Shown: positions 63,866 through 64,000 of the stretch, piece after piece
How positions within the stretch are numbered: the first letter of the stretch is position 1
How the letters are laid out: each line of letters opens with the position of its first letter
Position numbers and translations under genes: made by a program
Notes under the pieces: model-generated
Databases searched by the model: none
What the model was told of the DNA's origin: nothing
What the model saw: the letters and a program-made list of their open reading frames with translations, nothing else
DNA from: Burkholderiales bacterium
Lineage (GTDB): Bacteria > Pseudomonadota > Gammaproteobacteria > Burkholderiales > Burkholderiaceae_C
DNA: 64,000 bases
Assembly (NCBI GenBank): GCA_016223165.1
Contig: JACRPO010000007.1
Span: 434,001 to 498,000 of the forward strand
Direction of reading: 5' to 3'

Positions 63866-64000
63866 TGCCCGCGCCGGCCACGCCCGCGCCCCCGGCCCCG
63901 CCCGCGCGGGCCGAGGTGGCCGGCGCGCAGACCCTGCGCCGGGGCCTGATGGTGCTGAGGCTGCTCACGCGGGTGGGCCCGGGTGGCCTGCGCATGGGCG
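63865..64000 (+). CDS. IclR family regulator, N-terminal part (cut by window end)
   Basis: ATG 63865 overlaps the SDR stop (ATGA). The available 45 residues, after a Pro/Ala-rich start, read AGAQTLRRGLMVLRLLTRVGPGGLRMG, the first helices of an IclR winged-helix domain. It probably controls the TRAP/E1/SDR operon. Remainder lies outside the window. Confidence 0.75.
   Translation, partial: MPAPATPAPPAPPARAEVAGAQTLRRGLMVLRLLTRVGPGGLRMG

Overview
The window is very GC-rich and carries a chromosomal replication-origin neighbourhood. The family matches and the block gyrB-dnaN-dnaA / rpmH-rnpA-yidD-yidC-mnmE, followed later by mnmG-rsmG-parA-parB, point to a betaproteobacterium of the order Burkholderiales, most like the Rubrivivax/Leptothrix/Roseateles/Comamonadaceae side. 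This placement is inference from gene order and protein style, not from a marker-gene search. No rRNA, tRNA, IS element, prophage or CRISPR array was seen.

Layout. (1) 1-7508, minus strand: a decayed winged-helix/ATPase regulator, then gyrB, dnaN and dnaA. (2) 7509-8635: origin region with one perfect DnaA box between dnaA and rpmH, a strong rpmH promoter, and a second cluster of DnaA boxes inside the rnpA coding sequence. (3) 7959-12489, plus strand: rpmH, rnpA, yidD, yidC, mnmE. (4) 12.6-18.0 kb: KefB-type antiporter divergent from kdsD-kdsC-lptC (Kdo and LPS export); lptC is followed by a short-chain dehydrogenase instead of lptA/lptB. (5) 18-32 kb: mixed housekeeping and accessory genes (RRM protein, GMC oxidoreductase, HDOD protein, acyl-CoA synthetase, ClpP-like membrane protein, ornithine cyclodeaminase-like enzyme, NnrU, SRAP peptidase, DUF4397 lipoprotein, pirin, DUF427) and one 161-bp palindromic, MITE-like repeat. 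(6) 32.1-40.5 kb: a chain of overlapping genes (nuclease-like protein, secreted thioredoxin, YejABEF-type peptide importer). (7) 40.5-46.5 kb: BenE, GST, cysteine-less glutaredoxin-like protein, secreted peptidase-like hydrolase, Nat-type ABC exporter. (8) 46.6-48.1 kb: a LuxR-type solo regulator with two matching lux-box-like promoters, one for a 17-residue peptide gene and one for a 134-residue RsaM/DUF4902-like gene. (9) 48.3-55.0 kb: mnmG-rsmG-parA-GNAT, argC on the opposite strand, parB, and two parS-like sites. (10) 55.1-64.0 kb: a LysR remnant, a lone peptide-binding protein, and an operon of TPP-dependent E1 alpha/beta, TRAP transporter, SDR and the start of an IclR regulator.

How it works together: most of the window serves replication initiation, segregation, tRNA modification and envelope assembly. 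The TRAP/E1/SDR/IclR operon looks like an inducible route for uptake and oxidation of a small organic acid or ketone. The most novel-looking unit is the LuxR solo locus at 46.6-48.1 kb: it has no LuxI synthase, its ligand pocket departs from the AHL consensus, and its two putative target promoters have the same box sequence, orientation and spacing. A recurring theme is 9-12 bp tandem repeats in protein linkers and gene gaps (dnaA twice, mnmE, after mnmE, the end of the nuclease-like gene, before parA).
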